Below are positions 54,185 to 63,606 of a DNA stretch of 64,000 nt, in pieces (the stretch's first letter is position 1; every line of letters starts with the position of its first letter). The translations under genes and the position numbers were made by a program. Source of the DNA: Duganella phyllosphaerae (GTDB taxonomy: Bacteria; Pseudomonadota; Gammaproteobacteria; Burkholderiales; Burkholderiaceae_D); NCBI RefSeq assembly GCF_001758785.1, contig NZ_LROM01000065.1:1-64000 (forward strand), in the 5' to 3' direction. The notes below the pieces were generated by a model. That model ran no database searches, was not told the origin of the DNA, and saw only the letters and a list, made by a program, of their open reading frames with translations.

Positions 54185-56419
54185 ATGGAGGTTTTTCTGA
54201 AACAACACCGCCGGCGGCTGGCATTGCCGCCGCTGCTGGCCCTGGTGCTGGCGCTGGGGGGCTGCGCCGGCCAGATGGCCTACCGCGACGGCAACACGCT
54301 GATGGCGCAGGACCAGGTGGAGGCGGGCCTGCTCAAGTACCAGGAGGCGCTCAAGGCCGAACCGACCAACGCCGAATACCGCGCCGCCTACGTGCAGGCG
54401 CGCGACCGCGCCGTCCAGGGTTTTGTGCGTGAAGCCGAACGCCAGTCGGCCGACGGCCAGCCGGAACTGGCCGAGCAGGGCTGGCGCCGCGCGCTGGCGC
54501 TCGACCCGGCCAACGAGCGCGCCCGCGCCGGGTTGCGCACGCTCGAGCGTAACCAGCGCCACGCCAAGCTGCTGGCCATCGCCCGCGAACACGTGGCCAA
54601 GGGCGAGTACGACCTGGCCAAGCAGCGCCTCAATGCCTTGCTGACCGAGACACCGTCGAACGAGCCGGCGCGCCAGTTGCTGCGCGAAGTGACCGAAAAG
54701 ACCGCGCCGTCCGCCGCCGAAACCGGCCTGGCAAAAGCGTACAAGCAGCCGATCACCATCGAGTTCCGCGACGCGCCCTTGAAGCAGGTCTTCGAGGTGA
54801 TCTCGCGCCGGTCCAACCTGAACTTCGTGTTCGACAAGGACGTCAAGACCGACCAGCGCACCACGGTCCTGCTGCGCAACAGCACGGTGGAGGCGGCGAT
54901 CTATTTCCTGCTGCTGACCAACCAGCTGGAACAGCAGGTGATGGACGCCAACACCGTGCTGATCTATCCGAACACGGCCGCCAAGCAGAAGGAATACCAG
55001 GAGATGACGGTCAAGACCTTCTACCTGGCCAATGCCGACGCCAAGATGGTGGCCAACACCCTCAAGACGATTCTTAAAACTCGCGACGTGGTGGTCGATG
55101 AAAAGCTCAACCTGCTGATCGTGCGCGACAACCCGGAAGCGATCCGCCTGGCCGAACGCGTGATCGCCACCCAGGACATGCCCGAGGCGGAAGTGATGCT
55201 GGAGGTGGAAATCCTCGAGGTCAAACGCAGCACGCTGATGAACCTGGGCGTGCAGTGGCCGGGCAGTATCGGCATCACGCCGTTGACCCAGTTTGCCGAT
55301 GGTGCGACGGTCAATGAGCTGCGCAACCTGAACTCGGACCGCATCCTGCTGTCCGGCATCACCGGCGCGATCAACATCAACAAGACCGATACCGACTCGA
55401 ACCTGCTGGCCAATCCGCGCATCCGCGTGCGCAACAAGCAAAAGGCCAATATCGTCATCGGCGACAAGCTGCCGGTGGTCACGCCTACCGTGTCGGGCGG
55501 CGTGGGCGGCTTTGCCAGCGAGAGCGTGACCTACGTGGACGTGGGCCTGAAGCTGGCGGTGGAGCCGACCATTTACCTCAACGACGAAATCGCCATCAAG
55601 GTCGAGCTCGAGGTGAGCAACCTGGTCAGCACACTCACTACCAGGAACGGCAGCACCGCGTACCAGCTCGGTACGCGCCAGGCCAGCACCACCTTGCAAC
55701 TGAAGGATGGCGAGAACCAGGTGCTGGCGGGCCTGATCAACAACGAGCAGCGCGGCACCGGCAACAAGATCCCCGGCGCCGGCGACCTGCCGATCCTGGG
55801 CCGCCTGTTCGGCACCCAGCGCGACGACAACCAGAAAACCGAGATCGTGCTGTCGATCACGCCGCGCCTGATCCGCAACGTGCAGCGGCCCGAAGCCTCG
55901 GCCTCGGAATTCTCGGCCGGGACCGACGCCAGCTTCCGCCGCCGTCCGGACATGAGCCCGCGTCCCGCCGTGCAAATGCCGGCGCTGCCGGGCGCCCAGC
56001 CACGGCCGGGCGTGGGTGCGGTGATCGAGCTGGCGCCGGCCGCGCAGACGGCGCCGGTGATGCTGTCGCCGTCGCAACCTTCGCAACCTTCGCTGCCATC
56101 GCAGCCTTCGGGACCATCGCCGCAGCAGCTGCAACAGCAGCAGTTACAGCAAATGCAGCAGATCCAGCAACAACAGCGGCAACAGCAACAGCAACAGCAA
56201 CAGCAGCGGCAAGAGCAACCGCAGCCGCAGGCGGCGCAACCGGCAGAGCAAAATGCGGAACCTGCTTTGCCTGCACCGGAATCCGCACCCGCACCCGCAG
56301 CACCAGCGGAAGAGTCGCCGATCCCGTCGGTGCCGCCGCCGGTGCAGGACGTGCCGCTGTCGCGCGATCAGCCAGCGCCGCTGCCGCCTGCCAGGGGCCA
56401 GCCGCGCCCGTTACAATAA
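54185..56419 (+). CDS. gspD: Secretin (GspD/PilQ-like) with Gln/Pro-rich C-terminal tail
   Basis: 744 residues. A lipobox LGGC gives a lipidated Cys27. Residues about 30-185 form TPR-like helices (ALKAEPTNAEYRAAYV). STN/N0 starts about 193 (EFRDAPLKQVFEVISRRS), N1 follows, and the secretin core ends with IVLSITPRLIRNV (about 553-566). The C-terminal ~176 residues are low-complexity, with a long Gln run and Pro/Ala-rich end; this is not in typical secretins. I chose ATG 54185 after the lipoprotein signal; the open frame continues upstream through the palindrome. It forms the outer-membrane channel. Confidence 0.92.
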   Translation: MEVFLKQHRRRLALPPLLALVLALGGCAGQMAYRDGNTLMAQDQVEAGLLKYQEALKAEPTNAEYRAAYVQARDRAVQGFVREAERQSADGQPELAEQGWRRALALDPANERARAGLRTLERNQRHAKLLAIAREHVAKGEYDLAKQRLNALLTETPSNEPARQLLREVTEKTAPSAAETGLAKAYKQPITIEFRDAPLKQVFEVISRRSNLNFVFDKDVKTDQRTTVLLRNSTVEAAIYFLLLTNQLEQQVMDANTVLIYPNTAAKQKEYQEMTVKTFYLANADAKMVANTLKTILKTRDVVVDEKLNLLIVRDNPEAIRLAERVIATQDMPEAEVMLEVEILEVKRSTLMNLGVQWPGSIGITPLTQFADGATVNELRNLNSDRILLSGITGAININKTDTDSNLLANPRIRVRNKQKANIVIGDKLPVVTPTVSGGVGGFASESVTYVDVGLKLAVEPTIYLNDEIAIKVELEVSNLVSTLTTRNGSTAYQLGTRQASTTLQLKDGENQVLAGLINNEQRGTGNKIPGAGDLPILGRLFGTQRDDNQKTEIVLSITPRLIRNVQRPEASASEFSAGTDASFRRRPDMSPRPAVQMPALPGAQPRPGVGAVIELAPAAQTAPVMLSPSQPSQPSLPSQPSGPSPQQLQQQQLQQMQQIQQQQRQQQQQQQQQRQEQPQPQAAQPAEQNAEPALPAPESAPAPAAPAEESPIPSVPPPVQDVPLSRDQPAPLPPARGQPRPLQ
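56127..56226 (+). repeat. CAG/CAA-rich trinucleotide tract in the secretin gene
   Basis: About 100 bp of CAG and CAA codons with few interruptions, encoding a Gln-rich run. Its length could vary by slippage without changing frame. Confidence 0.7.
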
Positions 56420-56435
56420 GCGGAGACAGGCAACC

Positions 56436-56906
56436 ATGCGCGCGCGCGGCTTTACCCTGATAGAACTGCTGGTGACGCTGGCCATCGTCGGCCTGCTTGG
56501 CGCGCTGGTGATTCCGACCGCCCAGGTGGTGGTGCAGCGGCGCCAGGAGCAGGACCTGCGCGAGGCGCTGTACCAGATTCGCAGCGCCATCGACGCCTAC
56601 AAGCTGGCCTACGACCAGGGACGCGTGACGCGCAGCGTGACGTCCACCGGTTATCCGCGCAACCTCGAGGTGCTGGTCGAAGGCGTGCCCGATATCCAGA
56701 ATCCCAAGCAGGCCAGGATCTACTTCCTGCGCCGGGTGCCGCGCGATCCGTTCAACACCGACGCGGCGCTGGCGGGGGCGCAAACCTGGGGCAAGCGCAG
56801 CTACGCCAGCGAAGCTGACGATCCGAAAGAGGGCGACGATGTCTACGATGTCTATAGCCAGAGCGAGCAGGCGGGCCTGAACGGCGTGCCCTACAAGAAG
56901 TGGTAG
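56436..56906 (+). CDS. Type II-like pseudopilin
   Basis: 156 residues. A minimal leader (MRARG) precedes FTLIELLVTLAIVGLLG, with cleavage after Gly5 and Glu5 present in the mature helix. The downstream block DPFNTDAALAGAQTWGKRSY resembles a GspG-like C-terminal region. It is encoded 16 bp after the secretin, with GGAG upstream. It ends 2 bp before the next pseudopilin. Confidence 0.9.
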   Translation: MRARGFTLIELLVTLAIVGLLGALVIPTAQVVVQRRQEQDLREALYQIRSAIDAYKLAYDQGRVTRSVTSTGYPRNLEVLVEGVPDIQNPKQARIYFLRRVPRDPFNTDAALAGAQTWGKRSYASEADDPKEGDDVYDVYSQSEQAGLNGVPYKKW

Positions 56907-56908
56907 CC

Positions 56909-57286
56909 ATGAAAAAACGCACCAGGGGATTTACGCTGATCGAGTTGCTGGTGGTGCTGGGCATTGTCGCACTGATGCTCACGCTGGCCGTGCCGCGCTA
57001 CTTCCCCAGCATCGACAAGTCGAAGGAGGTGGTGCTGGCCGATAACCTGCGCAACCTGCGCGGCCTGATCGACCAGTACTACGGCGACACCGGCCGCTAT
57101 CCCGACTCGCTCGACCAGCTGGTGGAGAAAAAATACCTGCGCGCGTTGCCGCGCGACCCGGTCACCGACAGCGACACTACCTGGATCGTCGTGCCGCCCG
57201 AGGATGGCCTCAAGGGCAACGTGTACGACATCAAGAGCGGCGCCCCCGGCAATGATCGCAGCGGCAAGCCTTATGCCGACTGGTGA
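56909..57286 (+). CDS. Type II-like pseudopilin
   Basis: 125 residues. Leader MKKRTRG precedes FTLIELLVVLGIVALML with Glu5. Then LIDQYYGDTGRYPDSLDQLV and LPRDPVTDSDTTWIVVPP resemble GspG but the protein is shorter. It ends GKPYADW. The next ATG is inside TGATG at its stop. Confidence 0.9.
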   Translation: MKKRTRGFTLIELLVVLGIVALMLTLAVPRYFPSIDKSKEVVLADNLRNLRGLIDQYYGDTGRYPDSLDQLVEKKYLRALPRDPVTDSDTTWIVVPPEDGLKGNVYDIKSGAPGNDRSGKPYADW

Positions 57287-58098
57287 TGCGCCATAGCCGT
57301 GCGCGCCGCGCGGGCGGCTTCACCTATGTGAGCCTGATCATCATGGTGGCGATCATCGGCCTGGTGGCTGCCGCCTCGCTCAAGCTGGGTGCCACGGTGC
57401 AGCGCAGCCGCGCCGAGCAGCAATTGCTGGTGATCGGCGCCGCCTTCAGCGATGCGCTGCAAAGCTATGCCGATGCCACGCCGGCCGGCCAGCCGCCGCA
57501 GCCGCCATCGCTCAAGGACTTGCTGCGCGATCCGCGCTTTCCCACGCCGCGCCGGCACCTGCGCAAGATCTTTGTCGATCCGATGACGGGCAAGGCGGAG
57601 TGGGGCATCGTGTATCTGGGCGGCACCACCGGCGTGATGGCGGTGTACAGCCTGTCGCAGGCGCGGCCGGTCAAGATCGGCAATTTCCCGGCGCGTTTCC
57701 AGAGCCTGGCGGGCAAGCAGAAGATATCGGAGTGGCGTTTCGTGGCCAGCGGTCCTGGCACGCCGGGCACGCAAGGCGCCAATGCCGGCGCCGCGCCGCC
57801 CGATGGGACGTCGGCGCTGGCGCCGGGTGGTCAGTCGCAGCAGGGGTTGCCGATGCCGGGAGCGGAACCACGGCCGCAACCGGCGCCGGGGCCAAATCCG
57901 CAGCCGGAAGCGGGGCCGGGACCGGGACCGGGACCGGGACCGGAACCGGGACCGGAAACTCAACCCGTCCAGCCGCCGGCCGGAGCCGAACCGGAACCGG
58001 AACCGGAACCGGAACCGGAACCGGAACCCACGCCAGAGCCAGTGCCAGCGCCGTCAAGCGTGCCGGCACCGCGAAGAGCAGCGGCGCCGCAGACCTGA
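57286..58098 (+). CDS. Pseudopilin-like protein with Pro/Glu repeat tail and no Glu5
   Basis: 270 residues. Leader MRHSRARRAGG precedes FTYVSLIIMVAIIGLVAAAS; the fifth mature residue is Ser, not Glu, as in the T2SS tip pseudopilin GspK. Residues about 20-155 are a soluble pseudopilin-like part. From about 155 the protein is Gly/Pro/Gln-rich and then GPGPGPEPGPE and PEPEPEPEPEP repeats. It ends PRRAAAPQT. It is convergent with murJ, with a single base between the stops. A tip or cap function is inferred. Confidence 0.8.
   Translation: MRHSRARRAGGFTYVSLIIMVAIIGLVAAASLKLGATVQRSRAEQQLLVIGAAFSDALQSYADATPAGQPPQPPSLKDLLRDPRFPTPRRHLRKIFVDPMTGKAEWGIVYLGGTTGVMAVYSLSQARPVKIGNFPARFQSLAGKQKISEWRFVASGPGTPGTQGANAGAAPPDGTSALAPGGQSQQGLPMPGAEPRPQPAPGPNPQPEAGPGPGPGPGPEPGPETQPVQPPAGAEPEPEPEPEPEPEPTPEPVPAPSSVPAPRRAAAPQT
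57912..58029 (+). repeat. Hexanucleotide tandem repeats (GGGACC / GGAACC) with G-quadruplex potential
   Basis: Two blocks: (GGGACC)-type at 57912-57955 and (GGAACC)-type at 57985-58029. They encode Gly-Pro and Glu-Pro repeats. The first holds at least five G3-4 tracts with 2-3-base loops on the coding strand, fitting G-quadruplex rules. Confidence 0.75.
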
Positions 58099-58099
58099 A

Positions 58100-59644
58100 T
58101 CAGCGCGCCATGCGCTTGAAGTCGCGCGGCCGGAAGCCCATCGCCAGCAGCGCGCCGAAATACACCACGCAGCACACGCCGATCACCAGGAACAGCGCAC
58201 CCACGCGCAGCAGTGGCTGGTGCTGCAAGGCCAGCCAGTCGACATGGGCGGCGCTGTACCAGGCCGTGGCGCCCATCAGCGCGCACGCGATCACCAGTTT
58301 GGCAAAGAACAGCGGCCAGCCCGGCTTGGGCCGGTAGAGGTCGCGCTTGCGCAAGCCGGCGTACAGGAAGCTGGCGTTCACGCACGCGCCCAGGCTGATC
58401 GACAGCGCCAGGCCAGCCACCGCCAGGTACGGCACGAAGATCGCGTTCATCAGCTGGGTGGCGATCAATACGCCGACGGCGATGCGCACCGGCGTGCGGA
58501 TATCCTGCTGCGCGTAGAAGGCGGGTGCGAGGATCTTGATCAGGATGATGCCCAGCAGGCCCGCGCTGTAGGCGATCAGGGGCTCGGACGAGGCCTGGGT
58601 GGCGGCAGCGGTGAATTTACCGTTCTGGAACAGGGTGGCGATCAGCGGCTCGGCCAGCGTGGCCAGGCCCACGGCAGCCGGCATGGCCAGCAGGAAGGTC
58701 AGGCGCAGGCCCCAGTCGAGCAGCGACGAGTATTCTTCGCGGTCGCCGCTGGTATTGGCTTTCGACAGGCTCGGCAGCAGGATGGTGCCCAGCGCCACGC
58801 CCAAGAGGGCGGTGGGAAATTCCATCAGGCGGTCGGCGTAGGTCAGGAACGAGATGCTGCCTTCGGCCAGGTGCGAGGCGATGGTGGTGTTGATCAGCAG
58901 GCTGATCTGGGCCGCAGACACGGCAAACACGGCCGGTCCCATTTTTTTCAGCACGCGGCGCACGCCAGGGTCGCACAGGCCGATGGCCGGATTCCACGAC
59001 AGCCGTGGCAGCATGCCGATCTTGATCAGCGCCGGGATCTGGATTGCCACTTGCAGCACGCCGCCCACGAACACGGCGATCGCCATGGCGTAGATCGGCT
59101 GCTCGAGATATTGCTGCAGGAACAGCGACGCCAGGATCGAACAGATATTGAGCAGCACCGGGGTGAACGCCGGAATCTTGAACTGGCTCCAGGTATTGAG
59201 GATGCCGCCGGCCAGCGCCACGAAGGCCATGAACGAAATGTAAGGGAACATCAGGCGCGTCATCCACACGCCGGCGTCGAACGACTCGGGGGCTAGGCCG
59301 CCGCCCACGGCCAGCAGCAGTGCCGGCGCAGCGATGATGCCGATCACGGTGACCACCAGCGTGGCCCACACCAGCGTGGTACCCACGTGGTCGGCCAAGG
59401 AGCGGGTTTCTTCGAGCGTCTTCTTGTTCTTGTACTCGGATAAAATCGGCACGAACGCCTGCGAGAAAGCGCCCTCGGCAAACAGCCGGCGCAGCAGGTT
59501 GGGCAAGCGGAACGCAATATTGTAGGCGTCTGTCATGCCGCTGGCGCCGAAGGCGCGGGCAATCAGGATTTCACGCAACAAACCGGTGACACGGGACAGC
59601 ATGGTCATGCTGGAGATGGCGGCGAGGGTTCTGAGCAAGTTCAT
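58100..59644 (-). CDS. murJ: Lipid II flippase MurJ
   Basis: 514 residues, 14 predicted TM helices, MOP superfamily. The N-terminal ISSMTMLSRVTGLLREILIA and FGASGMTDAYNIAFRLPNLL with LRRLFAEGAFSQAFVPILSEY are diagnostic of MurJ/MviN. It flips lipid II across the inner membrane for peptidoglycan synthesis. It is divergent from rpsT with about 180 bp between starts, as in many betaproteobacteria. Confidence 0.97.
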   Translation of the reverse strand: MNLLRTLAAISSMTMLSRVTGLLREILIARAFGASGMTDAYNIAFRLPNLLRRLFAEGAFSQAFVPILSEYKNKKTLEETRSLADHVGTTLVWATLVVTVIGIIAAPALLLAVGGGLAPESFDAGVWMTRLMFPYISFMAFVALAGGILNTWSQFKIPAFTPVLLNICSILASLFLQQYLEQPIYAMAIAVFVGGVLQVAIQIPALIKIGMLPRLSWNPAIGLCDPGVRRVLKKMGPAVFAVSAAQISLLINTTIASHLAEGSISFLTYADRLMEFPTALLGVALGTILLPSLSKANTSGDREEYSSLLDWGLRLTFLLAMPAAVGLATLAEPLIATLFQNGKFTAAATQASSEPLIAYSAGLLGIILIKILAPAFYAQQDIRTPVRIAVGVLIATQLMNAIFVPYLAVAGLALSISLGACVNASFLYAGLRKRDLYRPKPGWPLFFAKLVIACALMGATAWYSAAHVDWLALQHQPLLRVGALFLVIGVCCVVYFGALLAMGFRPRDFKRMAR

Positions 59645-59659
59645 GGGGCATGATTATAG

Positions 59660-59688
59660 TTGCTCCGAGCGGAAAACATCGCTATAAT
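59660..59688 (+). promoter_or_regulatory. Promoter of rpsT
   Basis: -35 TTGCTC (59660-59665), 17-bp spacer, -10 TATAAT (59683-59688). It lies just upstream of the murJ start on the other strand, giving rpsT a leader of about 130 nt. Such a long leader could allow S20 feedback; no known motif is recognised. Confidence 0.55.
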
Positions 59689-59824
59689 CGCTGGCTGTAC
59701 AGAATTCTGTTATGCAGACAATAATTGTTTGGCAGGCAGCAGTTTGACTCACTTGGTTCGGCACACGAACGACCTGTTTGGCAAACGATAATGTTTGCAA
59801 ACTACCTTTATTTTAGGAAATTCC

Positions 59825-60097
59825 ATGGCAAATACCGCACAAGCGCGCAAACGTGCTCGTCAAGCAGTTAAACAAAACGCGCACAACTCGTCGCAGCGTT
59901 CTACCCTGCGCACTGCAATCAAAGCAGTTCGTAAAGCAATCCAGGCTGGCGACAAAGCCGCTGCTGCTGAAATCTTCCAGAAGTCGGTGTCGACCATCGA
60001 CAGCATCGCTGACAAGAAGATCATCCACAAAAACAAGGCCGCTCGCCACAAGAGCCGCCTGGCCGCTGCTGTCAAAGCACTGGCTACCGCCGCTTAA
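59825..60097 (+). CDS. rpsT: 30S ribosomal protein S20
   Basis: 90 residues, normal length. The Lys/Arg/Ala-rich helices start [20 protein letters not shown] and contain [14 protein letters not shown], both typical of S20, which binds 16S rRNA in the small subunit. AGGAAA upstream supports the start. The gene ends at a strong terminator. Confidence 0.98.
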   Translation: MANTAQARKRARQAVKQNAHNSSQRSTLRTAIKAVRKAIQAGDKAAAAEIFQKSVSTIDSIADKKIIHKNKAARHKSRLAAAVKALATAA

Positions 60098-60119
60098 TTC
60101 CCGCTTCGGGAATAGCTGC

Positions 60120-60157
60120 AAAAACCCGCCTGGCTTCGGCCAGCGCGGGTTTTTTCG
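60120..60157. terminator. Rho-independent terminator of rpsT (probably bidirectional with the rluE-like gene)
   Basis: AAAACCCGC-CTGGC, loop TTCG, GCCAG-CGCGGGTTTT, one bulged base, followed by T6. It lies between the convergent gene ends at 60097 and 60172. Confidence 0.88.
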
Positions 60158-60171
60158 CATGGGGCGCCGAT

Positions 60172-60732
60172 TTACCGCTTGAGATCCTTGGCCGAGACTT
60201 CCATCCACTCGCCTGGCAGCAGTGGATGCGTGGCCAGCGAGATGCCGCCGACCGAGGTGCGCACCAGTCGCAAGGTCGGCAAGCCCACCGCCGCCGTCAT
60301 GCGCCGCACCTGGCGATTCTTCCCTTCCTGTAAAGTAATCGCCAGCCAGCTGGTGGGCTGGTCGGCGCGCTGGCGGATCGGCGGATTGCGCGGCCACAGC
60401 CATTCAGGTTCTGCAATGCGCACGGCCTGGCACGGCAGGGTGGTGAAGTCGCCGAGGTCGAGCGGCGCCTGCAACCTGGACAGGCTGGCGGCATCGGGCA
60501 CGCCGTCCACCTGCACCAGGTACACCTTGGCTTCCTTGTGGTCCGGATGGGCGATGGTGTGCTGGAGCTTGCCGTCGTCGGTCAGCAGCATCAGGCCTTC
60601 GCTGTCATAGTCGAGGCGGCCGGCGGGATAGATGTTGGGGATGTCCAGGTGGTCGGCCAGTGTGGCCTTGCCGTCCTGCGGCGAGAACTGGCACAGGACC
60701 TGGAACGGTTTGTTAAATAATATGAGCGCCAT
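60172..60732 (-). CDS. rluE: RsuA/RluE-family pseudouridine synthase
   Basis: 186 residues. LILFNKPFQVLCQFSP starts the catalytic domain, GRLDYDSEGLMLLT holds the catalytic Asp (about Asp41) and EGKNRQVRRMTAAVGLPTLRLVR is the end block. It lacks the N-terminal S4 domain, as RluE does, which makes pseudouridine 2457 in 23S rRNA; assignment to RluE rather than a related enzyme is by length and this absence. It is divergent from icd with 163 bp between starts. Confidence 0.87.
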   Translation of the reverse strand: MALILFNKPFQVLCQFSPQDGKATLADHLDIPNIYPAGRLDYDSEGLMLLTDDGKLQHTIAHPDHKEAKVYLVQVDGVPDAASLSRLQAPLDLGDFTTLPCQAVRIAEPEWLWPRNPPIRQRADQPTSWLAITLQEGKNRQVRRMTAAVGLPTLRLVRTSVGGISLATHPLLPGEWMEVSAKDLKR

Positions 60733-60895
60733 GCAGTAAAGGGTGGGATTGGTGTAGGCTAGCGCCTCGCATGATAGTCGTGCATAATGCGAAACAGTGT
60801 CTTATGTCTTATAGAAGAGTAGCTAAAATCTTCGTCCTGGAGCAGCATTGTAGCTGTTTGCCTGGTGTTCCCTGGTGCCCATTTAGGAGTACGCG

Positions 60896-62152
<1,257 letters not shown>

Positions 62153-62174
62153 ATTTCACGTCTTTCCATTGGCA

Positions 62175-62209
62175 GGCGCCATCCTCGCACGAGGTTGGCG
62201 CCTTTTCCT
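62175..62209 (+). terminator. Rho-independent terminator of icd
   Basis: GGCGCCA, one T-T mismatch, CCTCG, short CA turn, CGAGG, TGGCGCC, then TTTTCCTTTT. It begins 23 bp past the icd stop. Confidence 0.88.
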
Positions 62210-62300
62210 TTTGTGCGAACGCAATTCGATAAGCATGTCGTTGCTACAGGTTGAGCAGTTCTGGCTTATCAACTTGAACCCTACGCAAACAACGTATATT

Positions 62301-62644
62301 ATGGATGCGACCTTTGTAGAACTGCCGCCCTTCGAACGTCACCGCGCACAATATTTTAATGACGAAGAATTTCGTGGGTTTCAACGCCTGCTGCTGAAAC
62401 AGCCGGACGCCGGTGCCGTCATCCAGGGGACAGGAGGGCTGCGCAGGTACGCTTTGCCGATTCGCCACGGCAAAAAGGCAAGCGCGGCGGACTGCGTCTC
62501 ATCTACCCCCACTGGGTTCAGGGTCGCCAGTTCTGGTCGTTCGCCGTGTATGGAAAAGATGTGCGGGACGATCTGAGTGCCGAGCAGAAGAAACTGCTCA
62601 GGAACATGTTAAATGCTGAACTTCGAGCGAGAACGACATCATGA
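62301..62644 (+). pseudogene. RelE/HigB-family toxin gene, frameshifted
   Basis: The N-terminal part reads MDATFVELPPFERHRAQYF and LLLKQPDAGAVIQGTGGLR in the frame of 62301. The family's next block (VRFADS..KGKRGGLRLIYPHW) and the C-terminal half VYGKDVRDDLSAEQKKLLRN are only in the next frame, from 62447 to the TGA at 62642-62644. One missing base around 62445-62447 explains it. The restored product would be about 115 residues. The stop overlaps the antitoxin ATG. No ribosome site is seen before 62301. Confidence 0.85.
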
Positions 62645-62955
62645 CCAGGGATATTTTTACTGAACTCACCGCAGGCTTCGACGCTTTGGCACAATCGCGT
62701 GAGGGTAAGCTGACCTTGCGCACCCACACGCCCAAGCTGCGGGCGCTGGAAGCCGTCGATGGTGCAGAGCTGATCGCCTTGCGCGAAGACTTGAAAATGT
62801 CGCGTCCGGTATTTGCGATGTACCTGCGTGTCAATGCGCGAACGCTGGAGAACTGGGAGCAGGGTCGCGCCAAGCCCAATGCGCAGGCCACCACGCTGAT
62901 ACGCTTGCTGCAAAAGTATCCGGATACGCTGGAACAGCTAGCCACCCTTGCATGA
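62641..62955 (+). CDS. HTH-type antitoxin (HigA-like)
   Basis: 104 residues. A Cro/XRE-type helix-turn-helix sits in the C-terminal half: LIALREDLKMSRPVFAMYLR and VNARTLENWEQGRAKPNAQA. The N-terminal part GFDALAQSREGKLTLRTH resembles antitoxins of HigB/RelE-type toxins. The gene order toxin then antitoxin and the ATGA overlap are typical of higBA. The antitoxin frame is intact while the toxin is broken, consistent with a decaying module. It would bind its own promoter. Confidence 0.87.
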   Translation: MTRDIFTELTAGFDALAQSREGKLTLRTHTPKLRALEAVDGAELIALREDLKMSRPVFAMYLRVNARTLENWEQGRAKPNAQATTLIRLLQKYPDTLEQLATLA

Positions 62956-63031
62956 CCCGTGACAAAGCGGGTCAGACTGCTGACGTCGGATTGCAGCAAC
63001 ACTTTGCGGTCATCAGGCTCAACCGTACAGG

Positions 63032-63062
63032 CGAAAAAAAACCCCGCAGACGGGGTTTTTCG
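63032..63062. terminator. Bidirectional terminator between the antitoxin and the cold-shock gene
   Basis: AAAAACCCCG (63037-63046), loop CAGA, CGGGGTTTTT (63051-63060). The A tract on one side and T tract on the other allow both directions. It lies between stops at 62955 and 63080. Confidence 0.88.
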
Positions 63063-63079
63063 TACACCAACGCCACAAA

Positions 63080-63283
63080 TTACGTGGATTGGATGTTGGA
63101 AGCTTGCTTGCCTTTAGGGCCTTGCGTGACTTCGAATTGAACTTTTTGACCTTCTTTGAGGGTCTTAAAACCGTTCATGTTGATTGCGGAGAAGTGCGCG
63201 AACAAATCTTCGCCGCCGTCATCTGGAGTGATGAAGCCAAAACCTTTGGAATCATTGAACCACTTAACAGTACCTGTTGCCAT
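63080..63283 (-). CDS. Cold-shock-domain protein, CspA family
   Basis: 67 residues, one cold-shock domain. [18 protein letters not shown] contains RNP1 (KGFGFI) and DLFAHFSAI contains RNP2-like VFAHF. It is a single-stranded nucleic-acid chaperone. I chose the ATG at 63283 because it gives the canonical N-terminus (MATGTVKWF); the open frame extends five codons upstream. The upstream gap is AT-rich with a long leader, as in cold-induced genes. Confidence 0.96.
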   Translation of the reverse strand: MATGTVKWFNDSKGFGFITPDDGGEDLFAHFSAINMNGFKTLKEGQKVQFEVTQGPKGKQASNIQST

Positions 63284-63606
63284 AAAAAGAACTTTCAAAA
63301 TTAAAACTGATCACACGAGCCATAAAAGCAAGATGCTTCTTGCCCCTCCTCACGCCTTACTTCTTATCAACATGTACATCTCTGCACGCAGCCGATAACG
63401 CATTGTTAGCGGACCAAATTTGAAAGTCAAGCAGATTTGTGGGCATTTTGCTACTTTTAATCGAATTGGTTCAGATGCAACTCTTGTATTTGACAATCCG
63501 GGGCCCATCTGCGGCAAGTCAGGAAAACGCGTAAGATGGAAAACAATTAGTTGTGCATGGTGAAATGCACATTGCATCAACCCCGAAAGCATTAGAATAT
63601 AAGCGT
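63284..63606. other. Divergent intergenic region between the cold-shock gene and clpS
   Basis: 323 bp without a gene. It holds the predicted csp promoter (63402-63430) and, near clpS, an inverted repeat GTGCAT-n6-ATGCAC (63553-63570) that may be an operator. Nothing else is recognised. Confidence 0.6.
63402..63430 (-). promoter_or_regulatory. Promoter candidate of the cold-shock gene
   Basis: On the minus strand -35 TTGACT (63425-63430), 17-bp spacer, -10 AACAAT (63402-63407). The leader would be about 110 nt, long as expected for a cold-shock mRNA. Confidence 0.4.
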
